The translations under genes and the position numbers were made by a program. DNA of 9,958 nucleotides. It comes from CAVYGB01 sp046734815 (GTDB lineage Bacteria; Myxococcota_A; Polyangia; Fen-1088). Under the pieces are notes generated by a model. The model searched no databases. It saw nothing but the letters and a program-made list of their open reading frames with translations, and was not told where the DNA came from. The stretch is taken from NCBI GenBank assembly GCA_046734815.1, contig JBKPRZ010000782.1, forward strand, positions 1 to 9,958, in the 5' to 3' direction. Shown here one piece after another: positions 6,241-9,958 of the stretch (positions are counted from its first letter, which is position 1; each line of letters begins with the position of its first letter).

Positions 6241-6668
6241 CGGAAGGGGTTGTCCTTGTCCTCGGGGCTGGCAGCGGCCGCGGCGGTCTCCTCGTCGGCC
6301 AGGTGCACGCCCGAGGGCGTGAGCGTGCCGTCGAGGAAATGCAGGAACATCTCCAGGAAGCCGTCCTGCTCCTCGCTGACCTGGTCGAACATCGCACCCA
6401 CCTGGAAAGCGTCCGCGATCTTCGTGCACCAGACGATGCGCACCGGGAGCACCAGCGGCTCGGAGAAGGCGTTGTTGCCGAACGAGAGGACCAGCTGGAC
6501 GCGCGCGGTGTCCCCGGGCGTCACGGTCTCGGCGGCGATGAGGCAGAGCCCGTTGCGGGAGATGTCGCGCGTACGCGTCTTGAGTGAACGCTCGTCCGAC
6601 AGGACCAGCGTCGCGTCGACGTCGACGGCGTAGCGTGGGTGGCGGCGGGGCTCGACGGGCTGGCTCAT
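6234..6668 (-). CDS. PilZ-domain protein (putative cyclic-di-GMP receptor)
   Basis: This 144-residue cytoplasmic protein is a single PilZ domain with a short acidic tail. Both parts of the cyclic-di-GMP site are intact: the RxxxR motif (RRHPR, residues 8-12) and D/NxSxxG (DISRNG, 35-40). The rest fits the PilZ beta-barrel, ending at MFDQVSEE around residue 100. Residues 100-120 look helical, and an Ala/Glu/Asp-rich tail follows. Its ATG overlaps the stop of the upstream beta-propeller gene as ATGA (6665-6668), so translation is probably coupled and both come from one mRNA. Free PilZ proteins usually act by binding a partner on cyclic-di-GMP binding; the coupled exported protein hints at surface, motility or matrix functions, but this is inference. 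The target cannot be read from the sequence. Confidence 0.92.
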   Translation of the reverse strand: MSQPVEPRRHPRYAVDVDATLVLSDERSLKTRTRDISRNGLCLIAAETVTPGDTARVQLVLSFGNNAFSEPLVLPVRIVWCTKIADAFQVGAMFDQVSEEQDGFLEMFLHFLDGTLTPSGVHLADEETAAAAASPEDKDNPFRR

Positions 6669-8527
6669 GGGCCGGACAGCGGTGGGCCGACGCCCCGGCA
6701 GCGAGAGAACGCGCCGCCCGACACGGCGTCCAGCTCGGCCTCCAGCTCCTCGACGCGCAGCAAAGCGCCGGTGGCCTCGACCGGTGGCCCGCCGGCCGGA
6801 TTCACGAGGAGGCGCCTGCGCTCGAAGTAGATGCGGTTCACCTGCGCCTCGATCTCTCGTCTCATGTCGGCCATTCTTAAGGCCTGCTGCACGGCGGCGA
6901 CCTCGTCGGGGCTGAAAATCAGCCGCGGCAGGTCCCAGGTGGCCCTCACCTCGTATCGTACGTCATCGAAGACATCGAGCCCAAGGGCGTCACGCCCGAT
7001 GGTCGGTGCGGCGGCGGTGCCGGGCCGCACGTCCAGCGATTCGCTGCGGCCCAGGCGCTTCTCCCCGCGCAGCCGCAGCTCTGGTAGCCAGGCCGCGTGC
7101 CCGGCGCGTCCCACGAGCGAACGGGCCCGTTCTGGCTCGGCCTGCGCACGCGCCACCGCCGCGGTCCGCACCGCGGGCAGGCAGGCGGCGTCCACGTCGC
7201 GGGGCGGGTAGGGAGAGGTGAGCGGCCCGGGGTAGGCGGCCGCCGGTGGTGTGGGCAGCGGCTCGGGCGCCTCGGGCTGCGCGAAGGCCAGACGGGGCGT
7301 CCCGGCCGGATCGGGCTGCCGCAGCCGCGGGTCTCGTCCACCCAGGGGCAGCTCCGCGACGGCCAGGGTCCGGAAGTCGCGCCGCCGGGCGGTCGCCGCA
7401 TAGCTGCTGCTGAGGATCAGCCGGGGCAGCAGCAAGGCGGCCCAGCGCGGGAGATGCTCCGGACGCTCCTCGTTCGCCGCCGACACCGCGAACGCGTGCG
7501 CGACCGGCTGCTCCTCGATCGAGAGGCTGGTCAGGCCCGCGGTGGGCGACACCACCCACAGATGGTCGCGCGTGACGGCCGCGGCGGAGATCAGACCGGG
7601 CGGCCCATCGACCCGCGGACGGAAGCTGCGCCCGCCATCGACCGACACGAGCAGGCCCTCGCCGACCAGCAGCCAGGGTCCGTCGCCCGCCCGCGCGCAG
7701 GCGATCTGCCGGCCGGGCAGCGGACCACAGACCAGCGCGAGGTCGCCCTGTTCGTTGGCGACGTGCAGGCCGTCGTCGGCGAGGACCACCAGCCGACCGC
7801 CACAGATCGCCAGATCGCGCACGCGCGCTGGCAGGGACGGTCGGTCGTTGCGGCCGCGCAGCAGGTGCAGGCCGGCCGCGTCCGCCCACGCCAGCCAGCG
7901 CAGCGACGGATCGACAGCCAGGTGGGTGGGCGGACGCGCCAGCCGCATCAGCGACCGGAACGTCTTGCCGCCGTCGGCCGAGGCCAGCAGCTCGGTGGTG
8001 GTCGCCAGCACCAGAGTGCCGTCGTCGGCTGCGGCCAACGCCAGCAGCGACCGAGGCAGCGGACCGACCCGCGCGCTCTGCACGCCGGGCCCGATCCGGT
8101 ACAGCTCACCGCCGGCGGCGACCCACAACCCCCGCGCGTCGCCTGCGGCCAGAGCCGCGCTGTGGGCTCGGGGCCCGCCATCCGCGGCCCCGCCGGGCGC
8201 GACCCGCTGGGGCAAGGTCAGCTCCTCCTCCACCAGATCGTCGGCTTCCTGCGAATCCCGCAGCTCGGTCGGGACATCGAACAGTTCGAAGATCTGCTCG
8301 CGGCGCTCCTGCACCTCGTCGGGCGAACCGGGTGACGACGACCCGGGCAGATCCCGCAGGGGCGGCAGCCGCAGCAGCGGCCGACCGTCGCTCAGGAAGA
8401 CGCGGGCCTGCGGGCCCTGCAATGCCACGAACAGGTCGTCGCTGCCGGCCAGCCGCAGGTCGGGACCGGTGCCCAGATTCGGTCCGTCCATCAGGAGTGC
8501 GCCGATCAGGAGGACAGGCGTGCGCAT
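6665..8527 (-). CDS. Putative exported Asp-box/beta-propeller protein, unknown function
   Basis: I do not recognise a named family. From the ATG at 8527 the protein has 620 residues and begins MRTPVLLIGALL, a short signal-peptide-like start. An ATG at 8551 would add eight residues with poorer codon usage. Residues 20-345 contain repeated beta-strand blocks with two Asp-box motifs, SADGGKTF (183-190) and SVDGGRSF (295-302), as in BNR/YCF48-type propellers. An acidic, Glu/Asp-rich insert lies at about 69-105, and a Pro-rich linker at about 416-445. The C-terminal region (477-605) is different: predicted strands, then WDLPRLIFSPDE (531-542), a long charged helix to about 575 and a second helix near 588-605. 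It could be periplasmic or surface-located; no lipobox cysteine is present. Its stop overlaps the PilZ start (ATGA), so the two are one operon. Enzyme activity is not suggested by the Asp-boxes alone. Confidence 0.75.
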   Translation of the reverse strand: MRTPVLLIGALLMDGPNLGTGPDLRLAGSDDLFVALQGPQARVFLSDGRPLLRLPPLRDLPGSSSPGSPDEVQERREQIFELFDVPTELRDSQEADDLVEEELTLPQRVAPGGAADGGPRAHSAALAAGDARGLWVAAGGELYRIGPGVQSARVGPLPRSLLALAAADDGTLVLATTTELLASADGGKTFRSLMRLARPPTHLAVDPSLRWLAWADAAGLHLLRGRNDRPSLPARVRDLAICGGRLVVLADDGLHVANEQGDLALVCGPLPGRQIACARAGDGPWLLVGEGLLVSVDGGRSFRPRVDGPPGLISAAAVTRDHLWVVSPTAGLTSLSIEEQPVAHAFAVSAANEERPEHLPRWAALLLPRLILSSSYAATARRRDFRTLAVAELPLGGRDPRLRQPDPAGTPRLAFAQPEAPEPLPTPPAAAYPGPLTSPYPPRDVDAACLPAVRTAAVARAQAEPERARSLVGRAGHAAWLPELRLRGEKRLGRSESLDVRPGTAAAPTIGRDALGLDVFDDVRYEVRATWDLPRLIFSPDEVAAVQQALRMADMRREIEAQVNRIYFERRRLLVNPAGGPPVEATGALLRVEELEAELDAVSGGAFSRCRGVGPPLSGP

Positions 8528-8638
8528 GCTCGATCGGAGGGCAAGTCGCATGCCCGTCAATCCGGTCGGTCCCGCGCGGTCTGGCCGCGGCGGGCTTCGC
8601 CGGTCGTCCTCGATCCCGCCCGCGTGCGCGGCCGACCA

Positions 8639-8653
8639 CCGGACACGGTCCGG
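8639..8653. promoter_or_regulatory. 15-bp dyad between divergent genes (possible operator)
   Basis: CCGGAC-ACG-GTCCGG is a perfect inverted repeat with 6-base arms and a 3-base centre. It lies in the 199-base gap between the exported propeller gene and folD, 35 bases upstream of the likely folD -35 box. A dimeric regulator or a chance GC palindrome are both possible. The rest of the gap is GC-rich and shows no clear leftward promoter. Confidence 0.3.
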
Positions 8654-8688
8654 ATTCCGCCACCGGGCTCGATCGGACCGAGCACCCC

Positions 8689-8718
8689 TTGCCGTCCCCC
8701 GCTCCGGTGTGCTAAGCG
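8689..8718 (+). promoter_or_regulatory. Probable folD promoter
   Basis: TTGCCG (8689-8694, four of six to TTGACA) is followed after 18 bases by TAAGCG (8713-8718), preceded by TGC at 8710-8712, which makes it an extended -10. The start codon is only 8 bases beyond the -10 hexamer, so the message is probably leaderless or nearly so. There is no Shine-Dalgarno sequence before the ATG at 8727. Confidence 0.5.
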
Positions 8719-8726
8719 CGCTGGCC

Positions 8727-9593
8727 ATGGCGGCCCGGATCATCGATGGCAAGGCGCTGGCCCAGAGGGTCCGCGGAGAGATCGCTCGGCAAGTACAGGC
8801 CCTCGCGCCGACCGGCGTGCGGCCGGGGCTGGCGGTGGTGCTGGTGGGCCAGGACCCGGCCTCGCAGGTCTACGTACGCAACAAGACCCGGGCCTGTGCC
8901 GAAGTCGGGATCCGCACCTTCGATCACCACCTGCCCGCCGAGACCAGCGAGGCGGCGCTGTTCGACCTGGTCCAGCAGCTGAACGCCAATGCCGAGGTGG
9001 ATGGCATCCTGGTGCAGCTGCCGCTGCCCCCCCACGTCGACAGCCGCCGCCTGCTGCTGAGCGTGGAGCCCGCCAAGGACGTCGATGGTTTCCACCCCGA
9101 CAACCTGGGCCGGCTGGTGGTCGGTCAGCCCCGTTTCGTGGCCTGTACCCCCAGCGGGGTGATGAAGCTGCTGGCCGAAGCGGGCGCGCAGCTGGCGGGC
9201 GCGCGTGCGGTGGTGGTGGGGCGATCGAACATCGTGGGCAAGCCGATGGCGCTGCTGCTGACGGCGGCGGACGCCACCGTGACGGTCTGCCACTCGCGCA
9301 CCCGGGACCTGGCCGCCGAGGTGGCCCGCGCCGACGTGCTGGTGGCCGCCCTGGGCCGCCCCGAGGCCATCCGGGGCAGCTGGATCAAGGAGGGGGCGGT
9401 GGTGATCGACGTGGGCACCAACCGCAACGCCGCCGGCAAGGCGGTCGGCGACGTCGAGTTCGCGGCGGCGGCCGAGCGCGCCTCTGCCATCACCCCGGTG
9501 CCCGGCGGGGTGGGGCCGATGACGGTGGCCATGCTGCTGGAGAACACCCTGCTGTCGGCGCAGCGGAGGGGCGAGGCCGGGCGCAGCGCCTGA
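8727..9593 (+). CDS. folD: FolD: methylenetetrahydrofolate dehydrogenase/cyclohydrolase
   Basis: FolD is a cytoplasmic homodimer that oxidises 5,10-methylene-tetrahydrofolate with NADP and hydrolyses the methenyl form to 10-formyl-tetrahydrofolate, supplying one-carbon units for purines and formyl-methionine. The 288-residue length is normal. Key residues are visible: Tyr49 and catalytic Lys53 in YVRNK, Gln97 in VQLPLP, Asp120 in KDVDGF, CTPSG (140-144), the nucleotide-binding GRSNIVGKP (165-173) and PVPGGVGPMT (257-266). The frame is open far upstream, but the ATG at 8727 matches the family N-terminus (RIIDGKALA) and follows a promoter, so the upstream extension is not coding. It stands alone, divergent from the propeller/PilZ operon, with its own promoter. 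Nothing is odd about the protein. Confidence 0.97.
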   Translation: MAARIIDGKALAQRVRGEIARQVQALAPTGVRPGLAVVLVGQDPASQVYVRNKTRACAEVGIRTFDHHLPAETSEAALFDLVQQLNANAEVDGILVQLPLPPHVDSRRLLLSVEPAKDVDGFHPDNLGRLVVGQPRFVACTPSGVMKLLAEAGAQLAGARAVVVGRSNIVGKPMALLLTAADATVTVCHSRTRDLAAEVARADVLVAALGRPEAIRGSWIKEGAVVIDVGTNRNAAGKAVGDVEFAAAAERASAITPVPGGVGPMTVAMLLENTLLSAQRRGEAGRSA

Positions 9594-9604
9594 TCGCCGG
9601 CGCT
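9585..9604 (+). terminator. Weak hairpin at the folD stop
   Basis: AGCGCC (9585-9590) and GGCGCT (9599-9604) form a perfect 6-bp stem with an 8-base loop that holds the folD TGA. No T-run follows. It may reduce read-through into the next gene, but in DNA this GC-rich such stems arise easily. Confidence 0.25.
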
Positions 9605-9609
9605 CCATC

Positions 9610-9618
9610 TGCTAACGT
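9610..9618 (+). promoter_or_regulatory. Possible extended -10 before the last gene
   Basis: TGC-TAACGT has the TGn extension and a TAnnnT hexamer, with a GTG start codon 9 bases later (9628). It resembles the folD -10 (TGC-TAAGCG). The -35 region falls at the folD stop and is a poor match, so recognition would rest on the extended -10. Confidence 0.35.
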
Positions 9619-9627
9619 TTCCGGGTG

Positions 9628-9895
9628 GTGGATCACCTGGCGGACAGCGCGCGGGGCGAGGCCGAGCTCGCCCGACAGCTGGCCACCTTGGCCTTTGCCG
9701 GGGTGGAGCCGGCGGCGGGCAGCGCTCTGCAGGCGGCGGTCTGGTGGAACGGGCTGGTCCGGCTGGGTCTCTCGCCCCCGATGGTGGTGGTCCACGACCT
9801 GGGCCTGCTGCTGTCGCGTCCCCGGGCCACGCGCCTGCGTGACGTCGCCCCCGCGCGGCCACCCGGCCGTCTGCCCGGCGCCGAGGGGGCGGGGG
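9628..9895 (+). CDS. Start of an unrecognised gene, cut by the adapter
   Basis: About 89 codons are open from GTG at 9628 (GTG at 9625 is an equal alternative) up to the point where adapter sequence begins at 9896. The frame is supported by strong G/C third positions and an Ala/Leu-rich, partly helical N-terminus (residues 1-35), then VWWNGLVRLGL (about 38-48) and a hydrophobic MVVVHDLGLLL stretch (about 52-62). I cannot assign a family. No signal peptide is seen. The true gene continues outside the real genomic sequence; any residues read beyond 9895 are artefact. Confidence 0.5.
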
Positions 9896-9958
9896 CTGGC
9901 TCTTATACACATCTCCGAGCCCACGAGACCATTCACGCTCTCTCGTATGCCGTCTTCT
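9896..9958 (+). other. Untrimmed Illumina Nextera adapter (non-genomic)
   Basis: Bases 9896-9914 match the 19-base Tn5 transposon end used in Nextera libraries with one mismatch (G for T at 9899). Bases 9915-9929 (CCGAGCCCACGAGAC) match the read-2 adapter exactly. A 10-base index follows (9930-9939, CATTCACGCT). Bases 9940-9958 match the start of the P7 side, CTCGTATGCCGTCTTCT being exact after one mismatch at 9940. Genomic sequence therefore ends at 9895. Confidence 0.97.

Noticed and set aside
4106..6322. Long plus-strand frame overlapping the same two genes (738 residues)
   Set aside because: Composition is dominated by Arg, Gly, Ala and Pro with no domain, and the other frame carries the conserved motifs.
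8555..8560. TTGACG on the minus strand as a -35 for the Asp-box/PilZ operon
   Set aside because: No acceptable -10 stands 16-18 bases downstream (the 17-base position reads CCGATC), so a promoter call is not supported.
7542..8726. Open in-frame extension upstream of folD that would give a 683-residue fusion
   Set aside because: The extra part is antisense to the Asp-box gene, is Ser/Arg/Pro-rich with no domain, and the FolD N-terminus is complete from the ATG at 8727.

Overview
The window is very GC-rich chromosomal DNA. Most third codon positions are G or C in the genes called here, most genes lack a clear Shine-Dalgarno sequence, and gene order is dense. No tRNA, rRNA, CRISPR array, insertion sequence or phage gene was seen. 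Gene content (cysteine desulfurase followed by MnmA, FolD, a PilZ protein, a secreted Asp-box protein, a YkgJ-type cysteine-cluster protein) fits a Gram-negative bacterium. A Myxococcota/deltaproteobacterial-type genome is my best guess from composition and protein style. That guess is inference, not shown by a marker gene.

Layout, left to right. At 2-427 is the end of a cysteine desulfurase, followed 12 bases later by mnmA (440-1516); this is a sulfur-relay pair for tRNA 2-thiouridine. Convergent to them on the minus strand lies a leftward run: a signal-peptide-bearing SLT-type lytic transglycosylase (2502-3476), an isochorismatase-family cysteine hydrolase (1864-2457) and a small Arg-rich helical protein (1520-1795). 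The 207-base AT-richer gap 3477-3683 is a divergent promoter region. It carries two TTGACA hexamers one helical turn apart and a 13-bp dyad.

Rightward from there are two tightly packed genes. The first (3684-4670) joins an N-terminal HExxH metallopeptidase-like domain, a middle four-cysteine segment and a C-terminal YkgJ-type cysteine cluster. The second (4680-6227) is a FAD-dependent dehydrogenase of the COG2509 type. Facing them is a leftward two-gene operon: a putative secreted Asp-box/beta-propeller protein (6665-8527) whose stop overlaps the start of a PilZ-domain protein (6234-6668) as ATGA. The convergent stops at about 6225-6236 sit inside a perfect 8-bp-stem hairpin. Divergent from that operon is folD (8727-9593), which has a recognisable promoter, and then the start of an unrecognised gene (9628 onward).

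The last 63 bases (9896-9958) are not genomic. They match the Illumina Nextera read-through adapter (transposon end, read-2 adapter, a 10-base index, P7 start), so the contig end is an untrimmed sequencing artefact and the last gene is cut by it. The most interesting biology is the three-part metalloprotease/cysteine-cluster protein and its tight link to the FAD dehydrogenase, then the Asp-box/PilZ operon. I see no clear new multi-gene system beyond these.
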